In this document: positions 10,818-23,176 of the stretch, piece by piece
Layout: the number at the start of each line of letters is the position of its first letter
Position numbering within the stretch: position 1 is the first letter of the stretch
Source: Sapria himalayana
Lineage: Eukaryota; Streptophyta; Magnoliopsida; Malpighiales; Rafflesiaceae
DNA: 64,000 nucleotides
Reading direction: 5' to 3'
Assembly (NCBI GenBank): GCA_029783825.1
Contig: JAREIK010018624.1
Coordinates: 62,001-126,000 of the forward strand
Program-made: the position numbers and the translations under genes
The notes under the pieces: generated by a model
Seen by the model: only the letters and a program-made list of their open reading frames with translations
The model's database searches: none
Told to the model about the DNA's origin: nothing

Positions 10818-13800
10818 CATAACAATTAAAATGAATTTTTTAAATTATAATGAAAACAAATAAAAATGAGATTTATTAATTATTATTTAGGGTTTATCGG
10901 GTTAAATGATTATCTATATACGGGTATCGGGATTTTGTAGTTTAGTGATTTAAGTGGTTAGGCATTTAGTGATTTATAGGTTTTATTTAAACAATGCAAT
11001 AACAAAAAAAATTATTTTTTTTTTCAAATGTTCAAAAAATAAATTAATAATCTATTATTAATATGATAGATATCAATTAAAATATAATTACAAAACCTAA
11101 AATGATTCAGAAACAAACCAAAATATATTACTATATAATATTTTTTTGGTTTTAATTTTTTTTCTTTTATTAATTTTATCTATATTTTTTTGTTGAAAAA
11201 TAATTTATATAAATTACATTTGTGTAACTTATAATTTATTTTGTAAATAATATTTATATAAAAATAAACAAATAAATGATTAAAATGAATATTTAAAAGT
11301 ATAATGAAAAAAATAAAAATGAGATTTATTATTTATTATTTATGATATACATGTTTAAAAAATTTATCTATTTAGGGTTTTCGAGATTTAGAAGTTATTG
11401 ATTTAAGTATTTAGGCATTTAATGGTTTATATGTTTTATTCTAACTATGAAATAATAAAAAATTTATTTTTGATATTTTTTCAAATTTTTAAAGGATATA
11501 CCATTTAAAAATATAATAATTTTAAAATTTTTTAAAAATGTGAATAAAATATTTAGTAATAATAAATATTATAACTATATATAATATAAACTAAATATAA
11601 ATAATTTTATTGTTAGATATTATATCAATTATCAAAAAATAACTTAATAAACTATTATTAATATGATAGATATAAATTTAAATATAATTTAAAATCTAAA
11701 ATAATTCAAAATCAAAGTAAATTTTATTACTAAATAATAATTTTTTTAGTTTTTGCATCATTTTATAAGCTTATATGTTTTTTTGATGAAAAATATATTA
11801 TTTAAATTATATTTGTATCACTTAAAATTTATTTTGAAATTAATATTTATATAAATTATTTAAGTTATATTTTAGGTTTACTTGTTTAAAGGTTTAAGTA
11901 TTAAGGGGCTTCGGGGTTTAGAAGTTTAGATATTTATGTATTTAGGCATATAATGGTTTATAAGTTTTATTAACAATGATATAACAAAAAATTTATTTAT
12001 ATTATTTTTTCTCATTTTTGAAGGTTATAAACTTTTAAAATATAACAATTTTAAAATTTTTTTATATGAGAATATTATATTTAGTTATGATAATCTTGAT
12101 AATTATATATCATATAAATTCAATATATACAATTATATTGAAATATATTATATTAATGATCAAAAAATAAATCAATAAACTAATATTAATAAGATAGATA
12201 TTATATTAAATATATTTGCAAAATGAAAATTCATTCAAAATCAAACTAAAATATATTAAAAAATAATACATTCTTTGATGCTTTGCTTCTTTTTATAAGT
12301 TTATATTTTTTGTTATTAAAAGTAAATTATTTAAATTATATTTGTCCTCCTCATAATTAATTTTTAAATTATAATTTTATAAAAATAAACTAATAAATAA
12401 TTAAAATGAATATTTAAAAATATAATGAATACAAATAAAATAGAGATTTATTATTTATTATTTAGGATATACTATTTTAATGGTTTAAGTATTTAGGGGT
12501 TTTGGGGTTTAGTGATTTAAGTGTTTAGGCCTTTAGTGATTCATAGTTTTTATTTAAAGAATGAAAAAATAAAAAATTTAATTTTTTGATTTTTTTTTAA
12601 TTTTTTAAGGTTATAACCTTTGAAATTATAATAATTTTTAATTTTTTTTAAATGTGAATATAATATTCAGTAATAATAACACTAATAATTATATATAATG
12701 TAAACTCAAGATAAATAATTTTATTAATACATATTATAATAATGATCAATAAAAAATTAATAAACTATTATTAATAAGAAAGATATAAATTAAAATATAA
12801 TTGCAAAATCTAAAAAGATTCAAAATAAAAAAAATATATTACTAAATAAAAAATTGTTGTTTTAAAAATTTTGCCTCTTATTATAAGGATATATATTTTT
12901 TTTGATGAAAAATAAATTATTTAAATTATATCTGTCTTACTAATAATTTATTTTCTAATTAATATTTATATAAAAATAAACTGATAAATAATAAAAATAA
13001 AAATTTAAAATTATACTGAATAAAAATTAAATTGAGATTTGTGATTTTTTATTAATGTACACCTGTTTAATGGTTTAAGTATTTGGAGATTTTGTCATTT
13101 AGGAGTTTAGCAATTATGTTTTTATACATTTAGTGGTTTATAGGTTTTATTTAAAAAATAAAATGACAAAAAAAATTTGTAATTTTTTCTCATTTTCATA
13201 GGTTATAACCTTTGAAAATATAATAATATTTAAAATTTTTTGAAATGTGAATATAATATTTATTTATAATAATATTAATAATTATATATCATATAATTTC
13301 AATATAACAATTGTATTGATAGATAATATAATAATGATCAAAATTAAAATTAATAAACTATTAATAAAAAGATTGATATTAATTAAAATATATTTACAAA
13401 ACCCAAATTGATTAAAATTAAAGTAAAATGTATTACTGGATAATAATTTTTAATTTTTAAATTTTTACTTATTTTATAAGCATATATTTTTTTTATTAAA
13501 AATAAATTAATTAAAATATATATGCCGCTCTCATAATTTAATTTGTAATAAATATTTATATAAAAATAAACTATTAAATAATTAAAATGAATATTTAAAA
13601 TTATAATAAATAGAAATAAAAATTAGATTTATTAATTATTAAGTAGTATATTGCGGTTTAATGTTTTATGTATTTAGGCATTACGTGATTTAGGAGTTTA
13701 CTAATTTAACTATGTATGCATTTAGTGGTTAATAGGTTTTATTAAAAAAATAAAATAATAAAAAATTTATTTTTATTATTTTTTGATATTTTCAATGGTT

Positions 13801-14910
13801 ATAACCTTTGAAAATATAATAATTTTTAATTCTTTTTAAATGTGAATACAATATCTAGTTATAATAATCATTGTATTTATATATCATATAAATTCAAAAT
13901 AAATAATTTTATTGATAATTATTCTAATAATGATCAAAAAATAAATTAATAATCTATTATTAATAAGATAGATATTTAATTAAAATATAATTACAAAACC
14001 TAAAATGATTCAGAAGAAAAGCAAAATATATTACTATATAATAATTTTTTGTTTTGAAATTTTTTTTTCTTTTAAAAAGTTTATCAATAATTTTTTGTTG
14101 AAAAATAATTTATATAAATTATATTTGTCTAACTCAATTTATTTTGTAATTAATATTTATATATAAATAAACAAATAATTAATTAAAATTAATATTTAAA
14201 ATTATAATGAAAAAAAAATGAGATTTATTATTTATTATTTAGGGATACGGGTTTAATTTAAATTAGATTTGTCTCACTAATAATTTATTTTCTAATTTAT
14301 ATTTCTATAAAATAAATTGATAAATAATTAAAATTAAAATTTAAAATTATACTGAATATAATTTAAAATGAGATTTATGATTTATTATTAATGTATACCA
14401 GTTTAATGATTTAAGAATTTAGAGGTTTTGTCGTTAGGAGTTTAGCGATTTATGTTTTCTGGCTTTTAGTGGTTTATAGTTTTTATTTAAAAAATAAAAT
14501 AACAAAAAAACTTTCAATAATTTTTTATCAATTACATAGGTTATAACATTTGAAAAAATATTAATATTTAAAATTTTTTGAAATTTTAATACAATATTTT
14601 GTTAAAGTAACTTATATTACTTGATAATAATTTTTAATTTTTAAATTTATACTTCTTTTATAAGCATATATTTTTATTAGATAAAAATATATTATTTAAA
14701 TTATATTTGTTCGACTCATAATTTATTTTGCAATAAATATTTCTAAATAAATACACAAATAAATATTTAAAATGAATATTTAAAAATATAAAAAATAGCA
14801 ATAAAACTTATATTTATTAATTATTAAGTAGTATTTAGTAGTTTAATGGTTTATGTATTTAGGCATTACGGGGTTTAATAGTTTATTGATATAACTTTAT
14901 ATGCATTTAG

Positions 14911-17900
14911 TAGGGCTGCTCACGGGACTCGAAGATTCCTGACCCGACCCGAAGTATTGTCCCGAAAGAATCGAGACTGAGAAAAATCCATTGACTTTAA
15001 CTTTTCCCATCCCATTCTGTCACATATTTTTTTTGGGATGGTTCCGGATCTTAAGTAATATCCATCCCGAGAACCGTCGCTTCCTAAAAAACCGATACTA
15101 TAACCAAGAATATATATATATATATATTTTTAACATGAAGATGCCACCAATTCCGCTACTTCCCATCCAATTCCGACGCACCTATTGCTGTTCCGACGAG
15201 TTATAGGCCACCTCACACCATCCCAGCCGTGTTAAGTTAGTTCCAGCCGTTGTCCATCACAGTTCTGGTTGCCTCCACCATGTCTCAGATGCCACCAGCC
15301 TTTTTGTTTGTTTTTCAGATGAGAATTGAGTGATTAATTATTATTATTATTATTATGTTTCTCAGTCAATTTTATTGAGTATTGGTCGTGGTGTTGTAGT
15401 TGGGCCGAATGGGTGGGCTGAATGTGTTACAGTCAGTTTAGTAGAGCTTGCTTGTTTGAAATATTTATATGTATTCATGCTTAACATATCATATTAATTA
15501 ATGGCAATGCAGATGGCACAATCCAGCGGTAAATGAAAAATACAATAAATTGAAGATGATCACATCTCAAATGATCAAAGTACTGGTAAATCAAATCATC
15601 ATTCTTTCACGAACCCTCCTATTGTTACGAGAGGTTGTTCAATTCCAATTATAAAAGTAAGTCAAGGTACATCTGAACCACAAGTTCATAAAAAGTATAA
15701 GTCTACTGTATGGGAAACTTATGAGATATTAGTTGATTCAGAGAGAAATTAAAGTAGCAGGGCATCTTGTATATGGTGTAGGAAAGAATATTTGGCGAAA
15801 CGTGATCAATTTACTTCGGATTTATGGAAATACCTGAGATAGACTTGTAGGAAATTTCCACACAAAAAAGAATTAATAGAAGCTCACAAAGGTAAAGACG
15901 AATCACAATCTATGTTGAATTTCACTAAAGGTAATAGTTAAGAGGATAACAAATTAACTTGTTTGCAATTTGATCAACAACTAGTTAGGGAGGCTTTGGT
16001 GAAAATGATCATAAAAGATGAATTGCCTTTTTGTTTTGTAGAGACGGATAAGTTCAAGAAGTTTTGTGAAGTTAGTGTGCCTCAATTTAAAATTCCATCT
16101 AGGCACTCTACACTCAGGAATTGTTTTTCTTTATTTGTTAAGGAAAAGAAGAAATTATTTGATAGCACATCATCTCATTGTTGTAGAGTTTAATTGACTA
16201 CCAACACTTGGACTAGCATTCAAAATTTGTCTTATATATGTTTGATTGTTCATTTAATTGATTCTCAATGGAATATGCATAAAAGGCTTTTGAACTTTTG
16301 TGTAATTAAAAGTCATTCTAGAGTTAATATTAGAAATGCTATTGAGATTTGCATGAATGATTGGGGTTTTAGAAAGTTGATGTGCATTACTATTGACAAT
16401 GCATCAAATAATGATGTTGCAGTTGAACAAATGAAAAAAAGGCTTGTGAAGAAAAGTGTTGTAAGTTTGAGAGGTGAGCATTTTCATATGAGATATTGTG
16501 CTCATATCCTAAACTTAATTGTCATAGATGGCATTGCAGTAGTTGAGGGTGCTATTCAAATAATTAGTGGTGTGGTGAAATATGTGAGGAGTAGTCCTAA
16601 TAGATTAGATATGTTTAAGTCGTGTTGAAGAAGCAAACTTGACATATGAATCTTCATTGCAATTAGATTGTCTTACATGATGGAATTCAATTTATTTGAT
16701 GCTACAAACTGATATAAAATATCAAAAAGAATTTGAATAGATGGAGGACAAAGACAAAAGGTTTTTGAAGGAGTTTGGTTCGAATGTTCCGACTAAGAGA
16801 GACTGAAGAAACGCCAAAATTTTGGCTCGTTTATTGAAAATTTTTATGAGGTAACTTGTAAATTTTCTGGTTCATAATGTTCTAACTCTAGTGTTTAGTT
16901 TCCTGAGATTATTCGATTTTTGAAAATAATTTGAGCTTTGTGAATATAGTAGAGATACAATGGTTTCTGAAATGGGTATGAAAATGAGGCATAAATTCAA
17001 CAAATATTGGGGTTCTCTTCAGTCAACAAATATTATGCTTTTTGTAGAAGTAGTGTTGGATCCTAGATATAAGCTTAAATATCTCAAGGTTAAGTACACT
17101 TAGCATTATGGAGAGGAATTGGCTAAAAATTTGGTGAACAAGTTATAAATGTTTTAAATGAGATGATAGATGATTATAGAGATTTTAATGAAGATGAATC
17201 AAAAAAAGATGATTTCTTTTCTACTGTGTTGAAGAAAAATGATGATTTCTTTGATGGTAGTGATACTTATGTTGATGATTTTTTTTGTTGAATTGGAGAA
17301 AGAACAAGAAGTTGCAACTTTGGAAGAGTTGGATATGTACTTGGAGGACAAACTTGAAAAAAATAGAATTGATTTTTATCTTCTAAACTGGTGGAAGGTA
17401 AATGAGGTTAGGTATCATTCTTTGGCAAATGTAGCAAGGGAAGTATTTTCTATCCAAGCTTCTATTGTGGCCTACGAATCTACATTTAGGACTGGGGGGA
17501 GAACTTTAGATAAATTTAGGAGTTCTTTAACACCTATTACAGCTGAAGTTCTCATATGTCTACAAGATTGGTTGAGAAGTTCAAACAAACCTATTGAAAT
17601 TGAAGAATTAGTACAAGTCCTTGATGATAATGAATAAGGTTAGTATAAAAATCTTGTAAATTTTACTTTCACTTTTACTTATTTTATTTATTCAATTTAA
17701 TAAAAATATGGTTCAATTACAATTTTCAGAGGGGTCACAAGATCCAAATATTCTTCCAACTATAGTTGGCCAACTAAATTTGGAATGGGTGTATTAAATT
17801 TTATTTGGTAATATTTTGTTTTTTTATTACTCTTTCATCTTAGAAATTTATGTCTACATGATTAACACATTTTCATCTTTGGTTATCCTTCTACAGTGGA

Positions 17901-18616
17901 GGAAGAAAAGGGAGGAGTTGTAGAAGAGATAATTAATTGGGTTTGGATTTTTGTTGCTGTTCCGGGACTGACCTTTGAAATGATTATTATCATGGTTGCT
18001 ATTAGTTGAATTCTTTTTGTTATATTAAGCTACCTAATTTTAGCAATTATATAAGTAGTAATTGATGCTACCAATGTTTGTGGTCATCTTTAGCTATTCA
18101 ATAATATTTTAAGTAATTGTTTAAAAAATGTAGTATTACTATTATGGTTAACTTTCACTCGGTTGAAAAAGCCAACTTGTGAAAAAACAAAGAACCAAAT
18201 TAAGTACACAACTCGGTCCTGTTCTATTTAACATTTCTATCCTTTTCTGCACATCAAAACTTTTGACAAGGTAATGGAGCTCATTTGCGGTATTCAGCCT
18301 ATTTGACAAAACAAAATTGGCCCAATTTGAGTTTGAAAGATACATAACTAAGGAATGATAAATGGTACAACAAAAGGTTTCGACATGAACTAACTTGACC
18401 GGTTTGAAAAAAATAAATTAAAAAAAATGTCTGAACTCTGTTCCGTTTTGGAACCGTTTTATCCTACCCAAAATGCCCGATCTCCGTCCCGTCCTGTTCG
18501 GTCCAGATATCTTAAACCTATGGGACGGGTCTGGATGTTAAAAAAAAATCTCCGTACTGTGGGAAGGGACTAGAGATTTATAATCCCCTTTTCGTCCCGT
18601 CCCATGAGCACCCCTA
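14911..18616 (+). mobile_element. hAT (RICESLEEPER/Ac-like) DNA transposon, copy 1, 3.7 kb
   Basis: The left end TAGGGCTGCTCACGGGAC and the complement of the right end, TAGGGGTGCTCATGGGAC, match at 16 of 18 bases. The flanking 8-bp direct repeats are GCATTTAG (14903-14910) and GCATTGAG (18617-18624). Subterminal sequence is rich in CCCATCCC/CCGTCCC words that pair between the two ends. An 8-bp duplication with short imperfect inverted ends is the signature of the hAT superfamily, and the internal coding remnant agrees. The leader (14911-15512) includes a TA microsatellite near 15110 and an ATT microsatellite near 15340. The element is full length but its transposase is dead. Confidence 0.92.
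15513..17637 (+). pseudogene. hAT transposase pseudogene, copy 1
   Basis: This is a broken zinc-finger BED, RICESLEEPER-type transposase. The ancestral frame starts at MAQSS (15513). Visible parts in order are a decayed BED finger (C-x2-C followed by an LWKYL block near 15840); a catalytic-core stretch LTTNTWTSIQNLSYICL (16190-16260), in which the expected first catalytic Asp of the DTW motif is Asn; TIDNASNND near 16390; the MRYCAHILNLIV motif near 16490; the KYWGS...VLDPRYKLKYL block (17000-17090); and a well-kept C-terminal dimerisation region, LLNWWKVNEVRY...VAREVFSIQ...RTLDKFRSSLTP, to 17637. Breaks include stops near 15830, 15940 and 16191, a 2-bp deletion near 16620, TGA at 16804 in place of Trp, TAA at 16875, TAG near 17101 and a frameshift at the T run near 17280. 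It cannot make a working enzyme. Confidence 0.9.
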
Positions 18617-21600
18617 GCATTGAGTGGTTTAGAAGTTTTATTTAAAAAATAAAATAACAAAAAATTTATTTTTATTATTTTTTGATATTTTCAAAGGTTA
18701 AAACCTTTGAAAATTTAATAATTTTTAAATTTTTTTCAAATGTGAATACAATATTTAATTATACTAATCATTATATTTATATATTATATATATTCAATAT
18801 AAACAATTTTATTGATAAATATTCTAATAATAATAATAAAATAAATTAATAATCAATTAATAATAAGAAAGATAATAATTAAAATATAATTACAAAACTT
18901 AAAATGATTCATAAGCAAAGAAAAATATATTACTATATAATAATTTTTTGTTTTTGAATTTTTTCTTCTTTTAATAAGTTTATCTATATTTTTTTAATGA
19001 AAAATAATTTATATAAATTATATTTGTCTAACTCATAATTTATTTTTAATTAATATTTATATATAAATAAACAAATAAATAATTAAAATGAATATTTAAA
19101 GTTATAATGAAAAAAATAGAGATTTATTATTTATTATTTATTATTTATTATTTATTATTTAGGGATACTGGTTTAATTTAGATTAGATCCGTCTCACTAA
19201 TAATTTATTTTGTAATTAATATTTCTATAAAAATAAACTGATAAATAATTAAAATAAAAATTTAAAAGTATAATGAATATAAATTAAAATGAGATTGAAG
19301 ATTTATTATTAATGTATACCAGTTTAATAGTTTAAGTATTTAGAGGTATTGTTGTTAGGAGTTTAGCGATTTATGTATTTAGGCTTTTAGTGGTTTATAG
19401 GCTTTATATAAAAAAATAAAATAACAAAAAAAATTTCTATAATTTGTTATCATTTTCATAGGTGATAACCTTTGAAAATATAATAATATTTACAATTTTT
19501 TGAAATGTGAATACAATATTTAGTTTTAATAATATTAATAATTATATATCATATAAATTCAATATAAACAATTTTATTGATAGATAATATAATAATGATC
19601 AAAAATTAAATTAAAACTATTAATAAAAAGATAGATATTAATTAAAAAATATTTACAAAATCCAAATTGATTCAAAATTATAGTAAAATATATTACTGGA
19701 TAATAATTTTTAATTTTTAATTTTCTATTTCTTTTATAAGCATATATTTTTTTATTAAAAATAAATTAATTAAATTATATTTGTCGCACTCATACTTTAT
19801 TTTGTAATAAATATTTCTATAAAAATAAACTAATAAATAATTAAAATGAATATTTAAAATTATAATAATAAGAAATAAAAATTAGATTTATTAATTATTA
19901 AGTAGTATATAGCAGTTTAATGGTTTATGTATTTAGGCATTACGAGGTTTAGGAGTTTACTGATTTAACTGTGTATGCATTTAGTGGTTTATAGGTTTTA
20001 TTTAAGAAAAAAAATAAAAAAAATTATTTTTATTATTTTTTGATATTTTCAAACGTTATAACCTTTAAAAATATTATAATTTTTAAATTTTTTTCAAAAG
20101 TGAATAAATATTTATATATAATAATCATAATAATTATATAATATATAATTTCAATATAAACAATTTTATTGATATATATTCTAATAATTATCAAAAAATA
20201 AATTAAAAATCTATTATGAATAAGATTAATATTACTTAAAATATAATATCAAAACCTAAAATAATTCAAAAGCAAGGCAAAATATTTTACTTAATAATAA
20301 TTATTTGTTTTTAAATTGTTATTCTTTTTATAAGCTTTTCTATTTTGTGATGAAAAATAATTTTTATAAATTATATTTTTAACTCATACTTTATTTTATA
20401 ATTAATATATATATATATAACTAAACAATCAAAATGAATTTTTTAAATTATAATGAAAACAAATAAAAATGAGATATATTAATTATTCTTTAGGGTATAC
20501 TCGTTTAAACGATTATCTATATAGGGGTATCAGGATTTTGTAGTATAGTGATTTAAGTGTTTAGGCATTTAGTGATTTATAGGTTTTATTTAAACAATGA
20601 AATAATAATAATAATAAATATATTTTTTTTGTTTTTTCACATGTTCAAAGGTTATAATCTTTGAAAATATAATAATTTTAATTTTTTTTTAAAAATAAAT
20701 AGAATATTTAGTTATAATAATTATTAAATCTATATATCATATAAATATTTTTATTGATAAATATTCTAATAATGATCAAAAATAAATTAATAATCTATTA
20801 TTAATAAGTTAGATATTAATAAAAATATAATTACGAAAGCTAAAATGATTCAGAAACAAAGTAAAATATATTACTATATAATAATTTTTTGTTTTTAATT
20901 TTTTTCTTCTTTTAATAAGTTTATATATATTTTTTTTATTGAAAAATAATTTATATAAATTATATTTTTCTAACTCATAATTTATTTTGTATTTAATATT
21001 TATATAAAAATAAACAAATAAATAATTAAAATGAATATTTAAAATTATAATGAAAAAAATAAAATTGAGATTTATTATTTATTATTTAGGATATACCTGT
21101 TTAAAAAATTTATCTATTTAGGGTTTTCGAGATTTCGAAGTTATTGATTTAAGTATTTAGGCATTTAATGGTTTATAGCTTTTATTTAAACAATGAAATA
21201 ACAAAAAATTTATTTTTGATATTTTTTCAAATTTTTAAATGTCATAACATTTAAAAATATAATAATTTTAAAATTTTTTAAAAATGTGAATACAATATTT
21301 AGTAATAATAATTATTATAACTATATATAATATAAACTAATATAAACAATTTTATTGATAAAATTATATCAATTATCAAAAAATAAATTAATAAACATTT
21401 ATTAATATGATAGATATAAATTAAAATCTAATTAAAAAACATAAAAAGATTTAAAATCAAAGTAAAATTCATTACTAAATAATAATTTTTTTTTATGTTT
21501 TTGCATCATTTTATAAGCTTTTTTTTGTTGAAAAATATATTATTTAAATTATATTTGTTACTTATAATTTATTTTGTATTATTTTTTCTATAAATTATTT

Positions 21601-23176
21601 AAATTATATTTAAGGTTTACGAGTTTAAAGGTTTAGGTATTTAGGGGCTTCGGGGTTTAGAAGTTTAGAGATTTATGTATTTAGGCATTTAATAGTTTAT
21701 AAGTTTTATTTAAACAATGATATAACACAAAATTTATTTTTGTTATTTTTTATCATTTTTGAAGGTTATAACCTTTGAAAATATAACAATTTTTAATTTT
21801 TTTTGTATGTGAATACTATATTTAGTTATGATAATCTTAATAATTATATATCATGTTAATTCAATATAAACAATTATATTGATAGATATTATATTAATGA
21901 TCAAAAAATAAATTAAAAAACTATTATTAAATAAATAGATATTTTTTAAAATATATTTGCAAAACATAAATTTATTCAAAATCAAAGTAAAATATAATAG
22001 TAAATAATAATTTTTTTTGATGTTTTGCTTCTTTTTATAAGTTTATATATTTTGGTATTAAAAGTAAATAATTTAAATTATATTTGTCTTCCACATAATT
22101 TATTTTTAATTTATAATTTTATAAAAATAATCTAATAAATAATTAAAATATATATTTAAAATTATAATGAATACAATTAAAATTGAGATTTATTATTTAT
22201 TATTTATTTTTTATTATTTATTATTCAGGATATAATAGTTTAATAGTTTAAGTATTTAGGTGTTTTGGGGTTTAGTGATTTAAGTGTTTAGGCCTTTAGT
22301 GATTTATAGTTTTTATTTAAAGAATAAAAATATAAAAAATTAAATTTTTTGATTTTTTTTAATTTTTGAAGGTTACCTTTAAAAATATAATAATTTTTAA
22401 TTTTTTTTAAATGTTAATATAATAATTAGTTATAATATTCTTAATAATTAAATATAATGAAAACTCAATATAAATAATTTTATTAATTGATATTATAATA
22501 ATAATCAATAAAAAATTAATAAACTATTATTAATAAGAATGATATAAATTAAAATATAATTTCAAAAATTAAATTGATTCAAAATCAAAATAAAATATAT
22601 TACAAAATAATAAATTTTTGTTTATAAAATTTTGCCTCTAATTATAAGCATATATATTTTTTTTGATAAAAAATAAATTATTTAAAATAGATCTGTCTTA
22701 CTAATAATTTCTTTTGTAATTAATATTTCTATAAAAATAAAATGATAAATAATTAAAATAAAAATTTAAAATTACACTTAATAAAAATTAAAATGAGATT
22801 TATGATTTATTATTAATGTATACCAATTTAATAGTTTAAGTATTTAGAAGTTTTGTCGTTTACAAGTTTAACGATTTATGTTTTTATGCATTTAGTGGTT
22901 TATAGGTTTTATTTAAACAAGAAAATAACAAAAAAAAATTTATAATTTTTTGTCATTTTCATAGGTTATAACCATTTAAAATATAATAATAATTAAAATT
23001 ATTTAAAATATGAATACAATATTTACTTATAATAATTTTAATAATTATATATCATATAAATTCAATATAAACAATTATATTGATAAATATTATAATAATG
23101 TTCAAAAATTAAATTAATAAACTATTAATAATAATCTAGATATTAATTAAAAAATATTTACAAAACCCAAATTGAT
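18617..23176 (+). repeat. Satellite block 3, forward
   Basis: About eight monomers. Types near 20510 (ATAGGGGTATCAGGATTTTG), 21110 (GGGTTTTCGAGATTT), 21640 (GGGGCTTCGGGGTTTAG) and 22250 (GGTGTTTTGGGGTTTAGTG) repeat the order seen at 10915-12495, giving the higher-order period once the hAT insert is removed. Forward orientation stops within AAACCCAAATTGATT near 23176. No gene is visible. Confidence 0.9.
19123..19164 (+). repeat. Heptamer run (TTTATTA)5 leading into TTTAGGG
   Basis: Five exact TTTATTA heptamers (19123-19157) are followed by TTTAGGG (19158-19164). The equivalent site at 590 has three units, and at 56533-56573 the run is longer and interrupted. Confidence 0.9.

Larger units (their letters stand above)
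9497..14910 (+). repeat. Satellite block 2b, forward
   Basis: About nine monomers, including types readable again elsewhere: GGGGTTTCGGGATTTATGAG near 10300, ATATACGGGTATCGGGATTT near 10915, GGGTTTTCGAGATTTAGAAG near 11380, GGGGCTTCGGGGTTTAG near 11905, and GGGGTTTTGGGGTTTAGTG near 12495. A phase jump near 14600 removes roughly 230 bp compared with the equivalent unit at 37220-37420. The block ends with GCATTTAG at 14903-14910, the target duplication of the hAT copy. No gene is visible. Confidence 0.9.

Noticed and set aside
17640..17800. An additional 3' exon after the hAT hAT-C domain, with a possible splice acceptor near 17729
   Set aside because: A donor-like GTTAGT follows DDNE in copy 1 and an open stretch GSQDPNILPTIVGQLNLEWV follows the acceptor-like site, but the phases do not join cleanly and the donor is mutated in copy 2. 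I left it out of the pseudogene span.
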